Below, piece by piece: positions 37,455-48,071 of a stretch of 64,000 bases of DNA. The notes beneath the pieces are model-generated. The model was not told where the DNA came from. It did not search any database and worked only from the letters and a program-made list of their open reading frames with translations. A program made the translations under genes and the position numbers. Where the stretch lies: positions 231,537,771-231,601,770 of the forward strand of contig OY294067.1 of NCBI GenBank assembly GCA_958510875.1, given 5' to 3'. The stretch comes from Endomychus coccineus (lineage: Eukaryota; Arthropoda; Insecta; Coleoptera; Endomychidae). Each line of letters starts with the position of its first letter. Position 1 is the stretch's first letter.

Positions 37455-37739
37455 AGATGTGCGTTATATTCCACACTCATTTTGTGTATGGTATATTGTT
37501 GCCAAGGCTTCGTATATCAAAGGAATACTCCCCACCACTAGATTGTATGGACTTGGTTCCAGTTAGTTTTAGTTCAAGTTCATTTTAAGTGTTAAATTTC
37601 ATTAATTGATAGGCTTAAATACCGGAGATGTACATGTTTTTTCTACTCCTGCTTTAGAAATCAACATTCAACATTAATTCATGTTGCAACATAGTGCCAA
37701 TTTTTTTTTTTGAGCCAATTCAAAAACCATAAATTTAGA

Positions 37740-37935
37740 TGTGTTTTTATCAAAGACATTCTTTCAATTGTTATCTCATTAACCCTATTGTCCTTGAAAT
37801 GTTCATTGTTTACTTCATAATTTTGTATCTGTTTGATAATCGCACGTCGGTGATGTCATGTTATTATTAAAAGTGGTATAGAAACAAAGTAATTGTCCTT
37901 TCATTTAATCATAATGATAAATTATCGTAGAGTAA
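37740..37935 (+). repeat. Diverged relative of the hairpin MITE at 51.6 kb
   Basis: TTTTGTATCTGTTTGATAAT, AAAAGTGGTAT, and ATAATGATAAATTA followed by CGTAGAGTAACG also occur, slightly changed, in the right half and flank of the hairpin at 51609-51890. Only one arm is recognisable here. Confidence 0.6.
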
Positions 37936-39216
37936 CGACCTCTACCATTGATTATTTGGAATACTATATTTGGATGACACGAGACGCGATCTATTTTTTA
38001 CATACAAATTCTATATTTAAAAAATGCATAACGCACTATCTGACTTCCTTTCGGAAGCTGCGACTGGTGTGAATCGGTTTTCAAATATGTTATCCACTCT
38101 CTTCTTGAACATTTAGTTCTAGAAGTATAACATCTTGTTAAGACTGATGGTGGACAAATTATGATCACTGTCACAAAAAATTACATTTATTCTTGAAATA
38201 ATGATCAGTTATATCCAACATATTTTCCTTCAAAAGATTTTGAACTTGTTCCATTATAGACAATGAAAGGGGGTATACAAAATAATCCAAGATGCACTTA
38301 GGACAATGAAACTTCGCAGTTGCTGTAGAGTATATTAACTTTGCACATTATATTTCTATTTTCAGTAATGATTACATATAATCAATATGGTAGCAACGTT
38401 CAGTGAAGAATAATAAGTAGTTTCTTCTTTTGCATATCAGATTTTGACTAATATTCATATCTTAATTTATTTAATCATTTTCATATTAAATATCGTAATG
38501 ATCAAATATACTCAGAAACCACAATACTTTGAACAAACCAAATACGTAATTGACTAATATGTCACTATTTTCAGAAGATTTAGGAAGATTAGTACAATTA
38601 GTCGATTTAAAAATATGTTTCGGACCTCCTCTAGAAAAATGGAAGTCCAAATTGATGAAAAAAAGATGTCATAATTCGTAGTTTTGAAGTTCTGACGTTA
38701 ACAGATCGAAAGCAACTTTATTCATAAGTATTCATAGTGATGAAATTAAAACACTGCAATGTTATTAATTTTATCGTCACAACGGTGAACAGTAGAATTT
38801 TTCAATAATTAAATACTATTGTGGTTTTTGAATGTATCCAATCGTACGTTATTTAATCTTAATCTCAATATTGATGTTGTCTTCCTTCAATTGCATATCT
38901 GATGTTAAATCTATTTGAATTTCATTTATTTTACTTATTGTGTAGTTCCCATTATATTTGTTCATCTAAACGTATAACATTATTCAAATCTATGTTCAAA
39001 ACTCAATTATTTCCTTTTCTATTTTTATGTGTAGCATAAAGTCACGTACAGTGATATATTAAATACAAATTTAAATTTATTTCATTTCGTTATTCTACAT
39101 TCAAAAAATTAATTCATCTCAAGTAAACGCCGAATCCATAGAGATATACATTTTTTATATTGAACCAGCACTTCAACATATACAATTTTTCATAAAGAAA
39201 CACCTCAAATGTGATA

Positions 39217-39682
39217 TACAGGGTGTCCCAATATTGCTGGGACACAGAGCTACCACGTATTCTAGAGGTCAAAATAAGTCGATTGAGCCCAATTTACCTG
39301 TATACCAAAATGTACCGTTTGTCCGTGAGAAGAGTTCAAAGTTTACTAAAAAAAATACATTTTTGTATGTTGTTCCGAAGTGCTTTATACAAATTTAATG
39401 AAATTTGGTAAATGTGTATTCTAGATGATTAGCTTACTTTTAGTAATCAAAAAAACCCAAAGAAAATTGTAGAGGGGTTGGAACCACCCTCACCCCTTGG
39501 CATTTTTTCCCCCATTTTTGTAGGGGTGGGAATACGGTTTTAAGACTTTTTTATCTGGAAGGCCTACTCATTATCTTCATTTTCTTACTCTTGTAAAAAC
39601 TTGTATTTTGCGTAGTTTTCAAGAAAAAAAATGTTTTCGCAAACACTGATAACCGATTTTCGGGTATAGGTTTAATAAAATT
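39217..39682 (+). repeat. Left terminal inverted repeat of the intact transposon
   Basis: Begins TACAGGGTGTCCCAATATTG and runs inwards to GGTTTAATAAAATT. It contains inner GC-rich words (GGGGTTGGAACCACCCTCAC) that can fold. Pairs with 41012-41478. Confidence 0.95.
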
Positions 39683-39883
39683 GTAATACAAAATTTAGTT
39701 GGCCGCGGACACAAAGACAAAACCAAATGTTATGATTTTGACAGGAAACATAGTTTATTGTTAACAGTAAATGTGTCAGTTATTTGTTCTCTTTTGCTTG
39801 TTTTTTTATTATTTCTTATTGTCATCACTGTTTTTGTTTAATTGTTATTGCTGTTGTTGCTGTTCCTTTGACGTCCCACAATT

Positions 39884-40963
39884 ATGAATTTTCCTTTTAA
39901 TGAACAGACCGACATGTTATTAGTTCTTGGATATTGTCAAGGTAACTGCCGCGAAAGTGTTCGCGTGTATCAAGAGAGGTATCCAAACCGGAGAATTCCA
40001 AACCATAAAACTTTTGCCCGAATCGAAAGACGTCTTCGAGAAACGGGGAGGTTGACCCCAGTAAGAGTTAACGCTGGAAGACCTCGACAAGCTCGAACAC
40101 CTATTGCGGAAGAAGCTGTTCTTCAAATGATTGATAACAATCCTAATACCAGTACTAGAAGATTGCAACGAGAAGCTGGAATTCCAAAAAGCACTGTAAG
40201 TCGAATCATTAGAGATCAATTAATTCGGCCATTTCACATCCAGCCAGTGCAAGAATTGTTGCCACCTGACTACGAATTACGTTTAAGTTTTTTACAAACT
40301 ATTCGGGAGCGCAGAGTAGTCGACAACGGATTCCATACTAAGATCTTGTTTACTGATGAGTCTTGTTTTACACGTCGCGGTATGACAAACCTACACAACG
40401 ATCATGTTTATGCAGATGAAAATCCACATGCCATTAAAAGTAGACATTATCAACGTGAATTTAAAATTAATGTCTGGGTCGGAATTATTGGCGGATTTAT
40501 AGTCGGACCGTTACGATTACCTGATCGTCTGAATGGCGATAGTTACCTCCGTTTCCTTCAACAAAATTTGCCAGAATTATTAGAAGACTTGCCTCTTAAC
40601 TTGCGTAGAAATACGTTCTTCATGCATGATGGTGCACCACCTCATTTTGCACGTGCAGTAAGAGAATATCTTGGTGAACAATTTGGTGGCAGGTGGATAG
40701 GTAGGGGACAAGAAGCACCCATTCAATGGCCTCCGCGGTCTCCAGATTTAAACCCTTGTGACTTCTTCATCTGGGGAGAATTAAAAAGACAAGTGTACGA
40801 GGTTCAAATAAATAACATCGAACAACTGTGGAATAGAATTCAAAATGCTGTAAATGCGCTACGAGAAAATGACGATGTTTTAAGAAGAGTGCATTTCAAT
40901 TTTTTACGTCGAATTGACCTCTGTATTAATGAAGGTGGAGGTCACATTGAACACTTGTTATAA
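39884..40963 (+). CDS. Tc1/mariner-type DDE transposase, intact
   Basis: This 359-residue enzyme would cut and paste its own element. The N-terminus (residues 1-60) reads MLLVLGYCQGNCRESVRVYQ and NRRIPNHKTFARIERRLRET. I recognise this as the insect transposase N-domain catalogued as DUF4817, a helix-turn-helix region. A second DNA-binding part (about 85-110) holds STRRLQREAGIPKSTVSRII. The catalytic core has D158 in ILFTDESCF, D249 in FMHDGAPPHFA and D293 in RSPDLNPCDFF, so the last two acidic residues are separated by 43 positions, against 34 in classical mariners. The C-terminus reads EGGGHIEHLL, usual for the family. The start Met lies about 200 bp inside the left repeat's inner end, with no upstream in-frame alternative needed. 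It is intact, with no stop or frameshift. The sub-family name is uncertain. Confidence 0.93.
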   Translation: MNFPFNEQTDMLLVLGYCQGNCRESVRVYQERYPNRRIPNHKTFARIERRLRETGRLTPVRVNAGRPRQARTPIAEEAVLQMIDNNPNTSTRRLQREAGIPKSTVSRIIRDQLIRPFHIQPVQELLPPDYELRLSFLQTIRERRVVDNGFHTKILFTDESCFTRRGMTNLHNDHVYADENPHAIKSRHYQREFKINVWVGIIGGFIVGPLRLPDRLNGDSYLRFLQQNLPELLEDLPLNLRRNTFFMHDGAPPHFARAVREYLGEQFGGRWIGRGQEAPIQWPPRSPDLNPCDFFIWGELKRQVYEVQINNIEQLWNRIQNAVNALRENDDVLRRVHFNFLRRIDLCINEGGGHIEHLL

Positions 40964-41011
40964 AAATTATTGTTTGTCTTGTGTAAATGTATTGTGTAAT
41001 TTGTGTCTAAT

Positions 41012-41478
41012 AATTTTATTAAACCTATACCCGAAAATCGGTTATCAGTGTTTGCGAAAACATTTTTTTTCTTGAAAACTACGCAAAATACGGAGTTTTT
41101 ACAAGAGTAAGAAAATGAAGATAATGAGTAGGCCTTCCAGATAAAAAAGTCTTAAAACCGTATTCCCACCCCTACAAAAATGGGGGAAAAAATGCCAAGG
41201 GGTGAGGGTGGTTCCAACCCCTCTACAATTTTCTTTGGGTTTTTTTGATTACTAAAAGTAAGCTAATCATCTAGAATACACATTTACCAAATTTCATTAA
41301 ATTTGTATAAAGCACTTCGGAACAACATACAAAAATGTATTTTTTTTAGTAAACTTTGAACTCTTCTCACGGACAAACGGTACATTTTGGTATACAGGTA
41401 AATTGGGCTCAATCGACTTATTTTGACCTCTAGAATACGTGGTAGCTCTGTGTCCCAGCAATATTGGGACACCCTGTA
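41012..41478 (-). repeat. Right terminal inverted repeat of the intact transposon
   Basis: Inverse copy of 39217-39682, ending GGGACACCCTGTA and followed by TA. The transposase stop codon lies 49 bp before it. AATAAT and TTTATTAAACC words at its inner edge could support 3' end formation. Confidence 0.95.
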
Positions 41479-41578
41479 TACGTTGATCTCGTTTTCAATA
41501 AATTTTTTGGCTTTTTTCGATTTTCAAATATAATTGTTTTATATGAACTTTTGTTTTAAAACATCATCGTGATTCTAG

Positions 41579-41668
41579 GCAGGAGCATAATAGTGAAAAA
41601 AGGCGATGGGTCTCAAGTGAAAGAATCGACCGACAGCTCTACTACCCTTGAAGACGACGATATCCGAG
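41579..41668 (+). CDS. CaMKII: CaMKII exon: conserved linker segment
   Basis: This 90-bp, phase 1-1 exon encodes 30 residues after the calmodulin-binding helix. The peptide includes RSIIVKKGDGSQVKESTDSS, then TTLEDDDIR. The KESTDSSTT.EDEDVK block is the conserved core of insect CaMKII linkers, a Ser/Thr- and acid-rich flexible stretch between kinase and hub. The acceptor is GATTCTAG|GC and the donor CGAG|GTAACA. The final G can join any of six downstream exons in frame. Joined directly to 62951 it gives DIR-A-RRQEII, the short-linker form. The intact transposon ends only 100 bp upstream, leaving just enough room for the branch point and pyrimidine tract. Confidence 0.96.
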
Positions 41669-43359
41669 GTAACATACGTTTTTTATTGTTGTTTGCAATA
41701 TAATGCGATTTTTGTCAAAAGCGAATGTAGTGTTTGGTGTACCAAATATGTATTGCACTAAGATTGAGAATCTCCATGTGTGAATAGAGATCATTATCAC
41801 CCCACATACCACTGGTTTATTTAGTATAAATTTTTTATTACATCACAAAACGCTTTCATTATTCTACACTATGAACGTTTTGTTATTCGCGTGGTGCTAA
41901 AGGAACTACCAATTACCCTATTCTTAAAAAAAATACATACATACAAAAGAAAGCTTCAATATTGCCAATTTAAGTATTGACCAATAATGAATTTGAAATT
42001 CAATATGCCTAAAACAGAATTATCTGTTTTCTCATTCATCCAACACGCTCTCCTTACTTTGTACCTCTACTTATTAGATTGTTCATTGTATTAGGGAATT
42101 ACAATTACATTGTATTGATACCTTATTGAATATATAGGTTATTAAATAACTTTATTTATTGACAATTTCGGTCGCACTGTTGCTACTCATGTTTAAGAGC
42201 ACTGTACTAGACTACGTGACATCTGCACATCGGCCATAGAAGAACACACGCACATGCCACCAATCGTTATATTCTCTTCTGACACCAACAAACTAGCGCG
42301 AGGCCCATATTTCGATCAGAGAAAAATCTTCAAACCAATAGAAATGCTGAACAATTCCAATAAACGACCAGGATATTACCTCCCCAACATATGGATACCC
42401 CTTCTCCAAAATCCTCGTTTACCAATTATTTCTGAACACTTGCCCCTATAAATATCTCCTGCCCATATAAATAGCTCGAGACATAAAACCAGTTTTCCAT
42501 TTTCAAACTGCCCTGAGGACGTCACCTGTAACATTCGGCGAAACGTTTGTGTAGAATAGTACCATAATGACGCTGAATCTTTCCGGAAACCAAAACATCA
42601 ACAAGTTTCTGTTTTTCTCCACACACGATACATCTTCAGATGCTATACAGGCTGTTAAAAATGAGTCATAAGCATTTCCAGGCGATATCCCATCGAAAAA
42701 TGAGTCCATAAGTTCACCAGAAACGCTTCCCAATGAAGATACAACCCTTCAAAGTTCGGTTTAAAAAAGAGTTTTCTTTTATCGGAACTTTGACCACTGC
42801 GGCGATTTTGATCAAATTCTATGCTCGTAAATTAGATATCTATTATTTGAAACTAGAAACATTGGATAAAATTGTTCAATCGAGTAAAATTTTGATTGAA
42901 GGTGCTATTTTCGTCCCGTGAACTCCACTAGCCTAATTTTGGGACCGACGAATATCCTTGAAGACATGGTTTCTTCCTTTAAAATTTGAGAAATAAACAT
43001 GTTACACACAATAATGGTTGTCTTTTGATGAAACAAATCTTTACTCAACATACAAACAAGGAATCAAATATAAAAATCACAATATGTTCAAATAATGGCC
43101 TAGAAACATTCGTCAAAATTGCCCAGTGGCTCAACTATAGGGATATTGCTTATTTCTTCCATTTTTCGACGTATTTTCCACAACACAAATTCTTTGTTAT
43201 ATTCAGAAAAAAGAGTGATTCTTGTTTAATTCGATTTGGGAGCGGTTTTCGAAATAAATAGTTTCATGTAAAATCCCATAAACGCGACAAGCCAATTTTC
43301 GGATTGGCCTTTGTAGATATAAATGAAATGTGGGAAACATGAAACACACAATAATTAAC
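41669..43359. other. CaMKII intron, mostly unassigned
   Basis: At 42510-42545 the words CCTGAGGACGTCACC and GGCGAAACGTTTGTG resemble the segment often found near Penelope-element ends, which fits the Penelope fragment that follows. No gene was seen in the rest. Confidence 0.45.
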
Positions 43360-44040
43360 TTAGTTATTATAATTTCGCTCGCTCGGAACTTCAACAAATA
43401 GCGTTGGACAATGATTACGACAAATCTTTGATCAATAACTTAATTTCTAAACAAAAATGGAAAATTGAAGGCAACCAATTAACGAAATTAGTGCCCTTAC
43501 CTTCAAAAGTTTCTCTTATCATCCTTCAGTAATGAATAAATTCCATAATTTGTTTTTCTAATTTGTAATACAACCCGTTTATTGATGTAAGAATAAGCTA
43601 AAAAACGGTTCGGCAACAGCTTTGATAAAGCTGGAATTGACAAAATAGATTGTGTCGTGTTCAAACTTCTATATTGGCCAAACTAGAGAAAGCTCGGTAA
43701 GAACAACATTTTGCCCACAAAAGAAACATAATGGAAAATCAGAATTAGCTGAGCATAATTTTAAATATAGGTCCAACATTTCTCGAAAAAGCTTATCACT
43801 CTTGAAACACAGTAATAACAAATATCTTGGTAATTTAGAAGGGATGGAAATGTATAAACTAAAAAGCAATTCAATGAATTCAGATTTATCTCCATCTGAA
43901 AGTAATCCCTTATATACACTTTTATTTGTAAACATGCACATTCTGATTTCTACTTTAGTTATCTCTGATGATGGATACCTGATACCTGAAAGGTTCTCGG
44001 TACTGTTACACTATTTTTAGTGGATTGTTCCTTACTTATA
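43360..44040 (+). pseudogene. Penelope-like element fragment with GIY-YIG endonuclease
   Basis: Broken + strand frames read IALDNDYDKSLINNLISKQK, then DKAGIDKIDCVVF, then SNFYIGQTRESS (the GIY-YIG motif region), then SELAEHN and SLSLLKHSNNKYL. This is the C-terminal nuclease of Penelope-like elements, with frameshifts near the motif. The segment 43652-44020 is an open frame that includes much of it. The tail CTATTTTTAGTGGATTG and GAGTTCACA-like words match the other Penelope relics in this window. It is inactive. Confidence 0.8.
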
Positions 44041-45005
44041 GCGTTGAAGTGTATCCACAGTGTGAACTATTTTATAGTTTATTATAAGTACAACCACAAA
44101 TTGTTCAAAATAATATCCATTTCAATGTCATGAGTGGCTATTTTAGATTTTCTTCAAACTTTCTACAATTATTTCGAAAACGGCAGTCCTAATAATTTCC
44201 TAGATGGCAAGAAAAAACAAAAATATCGTTTTTTGTTAATATCCAGCAGCGTAGAAAATTTAGACACGTATCTATTTTAGGGGTTCTTGATCAAAATTTG
44301 GTCAAACTCACTACAGCGATCAGATATTATTTTTAATTCGAACATTGAAGGGGTTTCCGTAAAGCGCTCTCGTAGGAAGCGTTTCTCAAAAAATAAAATT
44401 ATACATGTCGACTTATTTCTCTATGGACTATTGCCTAGTGAAGTTGGTGACAAATTTCTTAACACCCGTATCCACTTATCAGTTCTTCTTCTAGTAGTCA
44501 ACGGGACATCAACTGAATAAATGTGAAAAGAATATCACGTGAAACTTGAATTTGGATCTACTAATCATCTTTAATCAAATAAAGTAATCTACATTTCGAC
44601 GATTTTCAGGGGCAGCCGCCAAATCAAAGAGCCTTTCGAAATGGGAGTAAATTTGAAACAATTCGGTTGGAGAGTGATTACTAATATGTTTATCGTACTA
44701 AAATACTTAAAAATAACAATTTTTGTCGTTCACATCATTTGTTGAATGAATAAAGCTACATTACTCCTGTGTTTTTATTTTATTTAGTAATGAACATTCT
44801 TAGTTATATCAAATTAAACTGAAATGCAATTCTGTTTGATTTCCTTTTGATACCTTCTTCATAATTTGCAATCATATTTATTGTGAAGGTCTATTAATCA
44901 ATAATTAAACCCACCTTGTTCGATTTGAAAATAACTTTTACATCCTTTTATTTCCTTTCTCCATTAAATATTAATCTCATGTTTTTACCCGGAATAATAA
45001 CTTAT
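44041..45005. other. CaMKII intron, no gene seen
   Basis: One 77-codon ORF (44287-44520) has no recognisable similarity and no splice context. Otherwise AT-rich DNA. Confidence 0.45.
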
Positions 45006-46473
45006 TTAGTACAGTCCATTTTATAGGTTTTTTTGAGATTTGGAACTTTTTTTCCGATCTTTGGTTTGAATATACAGAAAGTTAGGAAATTTTCCGTAGA
45101 TTACGAAAAAAATAGTGGCTGAAAACCTCCAATCAAGGAAAATGTCGTAAATTATATATATACAATTTTCCAGGGTTTTCCGTTAATATCTTCAACACTA
45201 TGCGTTTGAGGGGAAAAAGTTCGAACCAAAAGTTGTTCAGAATTAAATTTTATATAGGAATTGACTATTGCTATTTTAATTTTCATCGAATTTTCCTCGC
45301 GTAGCATGGAAAAACCAATATATATAAATATTTTCGAATAAACACTATATATGACAGAAAATTACATTTTGCTGCTAAATATCGTATGATTATTATAAAT
45401 AAGGGTACATATCGTTACTCTAGTACATTAGAATTCAAAATTTCTCGAAAAATGATCCAATTTTCCGGGTTAAGAAAATGTTTATTTTTTTTTTCAATTT
45501 TGGTGTATGATATATCGATTTATATGTTTTTTAGGGCTCTAATAACGAATTTCAACTCTTTTTGGTTGTGAAAACTCATAGAAAATATATATTTGGAAAA
45601 TAGAAAATTCTTATTTTTTTTCAATCTTGGTGTATGATATATCGATTTATATGTTTTTTAGGGCTCTAATAATGAATATTTGGTTAGATTTGATGTAAAT
45701 AATTATGAAAAATATTAATGGTTACAGCGGTAATAAAAAATTAAAAAACTACAAAGACTTTCAAGAAGATCATAATTATCAGATAATGCACTTTTTCATT
45801 TGAATGAACTATTTTTAATTAAATCAAATTAAAATTGAATTAATAAAAATATTATGTACTCAATATTAAAAATAACTCTTGTCTTTCTTTTATATCCTTC
45901 GAATTTCCCACATTTCCAGAATAAATATACCTTCCATGATTTTTCACATCAAAACTTACCAAATATTCATTATTAGAGCCCTAAAAAACATAGAAATCGA
46001 TATGTCATATACTTTACTGAGAAAAAAATACAAATTTTCTATTTTCTAAATATATATTCTCTATGAGTTTTCACAATCAAAAAGAGTCGAAATTCGTTAT
46101 AAGAGCCCTAAAAAACGTATAAATCGATATATCATACACCAAAATTGAAAAAAAAAAAATTTTCTTAACCCGGAAAATTGGATCATTTTTCGGGAAATTT
46201 TGGATTCTAATGAACTAAAGTAACGATATGTACCCTTATTTACAATAATCATACGATATTTAGCAGCAAAATGTAATTTTTTGTCATATATAGTGTTTAT
46301 TCGAATATATATATGCATATATTGGTTTTTCCATGCTACGCGTGGAAAATTCGATGAAAATTAAAATCGCAATAGTCAATTCCTATGTAAAAATTAATTC
46401 TGAACAACTTTTGTTGAAAACTTTTTTCTCTAAAACGCATAGTATTGAAGATATTAACGGAAAAGCCCGGAAA

Positions 46474-46523
<50 letters not shown>

Positions 46524-46653
46524 CGACATTTTCCTTGATTGGAGGTTTTCTGCCACTATTTTTTTCGTAATCTACGGAAAATTTCTAATTTTCTGTATAT
46601 TCAAACCAAAAGTCGGAAAAAAAGTTCCACTTTTTATAAAATGACTGTACTAA
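45006..46653. mobile_element. Large foldback transposon with 4-bp target duplication
   Basis: The arms, about 650 bp each (45006-45690 and about 45960-46653), are inverse copies. TTAGTACAGT opens the element and ACTGTACTAA closes it, and TTAT lies on both sides as a candidate 4-bp target duplication. Arm identity is high but imperfect (roughly 90% by eye). The two mirror-image ORFs (45386-45571, and 46097-46318 on the minus strand) come from the arms and are not genes. The spacer of about 270 bp has no coding sequence. A 4-bp duplication argues against Tc1/mariner (TA) and hAT (8 bp). The superfamily is not decided. Confidence 0.85.
46478..46520. repeat. (TA)n microsatellite
   Basis: About 21 TA units lie inside the right arm of the foldback element. 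The left arm has only a short TATATATA at the matching place, so the run expanded after the arms were formed. Confidence 0.9.
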
Positions 46654-47708
46654 TTATGCATTGCATCATTCTGTTTCGACTCTAACCGATTCCAATAACT
46701 CGAGAATACTTGATTATACATACTTATATTATCCAAGCTATGTTGTTAGTTCCAGCCAAATTACCTTTGAGAACAGGTAAAACACAAATATGCACAGATC
46801 TTCTGTTTATTCATGGTTTCAAGGATTTCCGAATTATTCAGTTATAATTCATAATGAGAAACCACAATATAATTTGGAGGTTTCAATTGCACATTATTTC
46901 ATTGACCCCAGTTTTACCACTTTTTTGATACTATAAACTAAATACTTCAGTTCCAACTCTTATCTTTTCGATAACCTTTCTGATGAAATGAAGGAAAAGA
47001 GATTTTTTTCGTAAATGAAACTCGGAACTGTAACACATGTACTTACGGTCGCCATCTCGGATAACGCGAAGGGGGCTGTATCTCCGTTCCTGTTCGTTTT
47101 TTGAAAAAATTATGAAGACCGAAGTTGTAGAAAATTGATCAATCTCATTCTTAAACAAACTTTTTTCATGTTGGTAAGATTTTAAAAGTTATAGCTTTCA
47201 AACAAAATTTGTTCTCCATTTTTAACCTACTTAATGGAAAAATAATAATTAATATTAATATCATTAAGATTGACTTGATGTACATTATTTTACGTATAAT
47301 GTACCACATTTTACACCATCAATGTAAAGCGTCTTTTTTAATTAAGTGCGCATATATCCCCAGGGGTACGAGGAACCATAACTCCATTACAATTAGAGAT
47401 ATCGACTACCTTTTTTTTCAATGGTAACTACTGGCACTCTGCAAAATTTAAAATTATTTTCATCGTTATTCAGGATAGCGCACCAAATATATGTGGAATT
47501 TATTATGGAAACTTCCCTATCTTTTAGTATCATTGGAGAGCAGTTTAGATTTAATGGTCAGAAAAAAAGAGTAAAAAAGCGACATATTTGAAAAGTCATC
47601 ACGACTTTACTGTTGGAAATAAATCAGGGATCAAAGTATCCAGTGTTTTTCCATGTTCTGATTTTTCGTTCTAGTGCTTATTAATCAACCACTTCGTATT
47701 ACCGTAAA

Positions 47709-48071
47709 CAGGATGTGTCCTAACACAAAACAGGGAATAACTCTTTTTTTTCAAATAGAATATCTTATATCTTTTTATACCGTTAAATATAATTTTAGGT
47801 TTTATTTATTGAAAAACATGCTGTCATTGAATTTGAAATAACAATCAGAAGCCTACCATAACATTTTCAAGTAATCAGTATATAAAATAAGAAACACCTT
47901 TCATTTTGAGAACGAAATAAACAAGTCAATTTTTCAAAGCAAATGATAGACTATACAAACCGTACATCATTGGAAAGCTTATCAACAATGCTATTCAACG
48001 GTATAAAATGATACAGGGTTCTTTATTTCAAAAACTGAGTTGTTCCCTGTTTTGCGTTTGGACACACTCTG
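47709..48071. mobile_element. Mariner-type MITE
   Basis: The left end CAGGATGTGTCCTAACACAA followed by AACAGGGAATAACTC is mirrored at the right end by CAGAGTGTGTCCAAACGCAA and AACAGGGAACAACTC (inverse reading). Inner words TTTTATACCGTT also pair. The right flank is TA; the left is AA, presumably mutated. About 363 bp, no ORF. Confidence 0.75.

Larger units (their letters stand above)
39217..41478 (+). mobile_element. Intact Tc1/mariner-superfamily transposon with 466-bp inverted repeats
   Basis: The element is 2262 bp if counted from TACAGGGTGTCCC at 39217 to its inverse at 41478, with a further TA on each side. The left repeat (39217-39682) and right repeat (41012-41478) are almost identical over 466-467 bp. 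By eye the only difference is near AAACTTGTATT versus AAACTCCGTATT. Between them is one uninterrupted 359-codon transposase. Intact ORF plus near-identical ends point to recent movement and possible activity. Repeats this long are unusual for mariners, whose ends are commonly about 30 bp. The element sits in the 36.6-kb CaMKII intron, its right end 100 bp before the exon at 41579, and in the same orientation as the gene. Confidence 0.95.
5008..41578 (+). other. CaMKII: 36.6-kb CaMKII intron filled with transposons
   Basis: This intron runs from donor A|GTAAGT at 5007/5008 to acceptor GATTCTAG at 41578. It separates the calmodulin-binding exon from the first linker exon. No further CaMKII exon with convincing similarity was found inside. 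Its recognisable content is mobile elements and foldback repeats, listed separately. Long stretches look like plain AT-rich DNA: 5008-7720, 9870-10910, 12575-16780, 19990-21300, 22740-23580, 23720-26140, 29020-30780, 34710-36790 and 37935-39215. I see no gene in any of these. An undetected micro-exon or nested non-coding RNA gene cannot be excluded by eye. Confidence 0.85.

Noticed and set aside
39211..39411. ORF of 66 codons, repeated as a minus-strand ORF at 41284-41472
   Set aside because: Both lie in the terminal inverted repeats of the intact transposon and are the same sequence read in mirror image; they are not genes.
43652..44020. 122-codon ORF as an independent gene
   Set aside because: Its peptide is the GIY-YIG region of a Penelope-like element; the frame is a relic, not a host gene.
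45386..46318. Pair of matching ORFs on opposite strands (MIIINKGTYRYSS / MIIVNKGTYRYFS)
   Set aside because: They fall in the two arms of a foldback element; the similarity is due to the inverted repeat, with no protein family behind it.
46333..46644. 103-codon ORF with an Ile-Tyr run
   Set aside because: It spans the TA microsatellite in a foldback arm.
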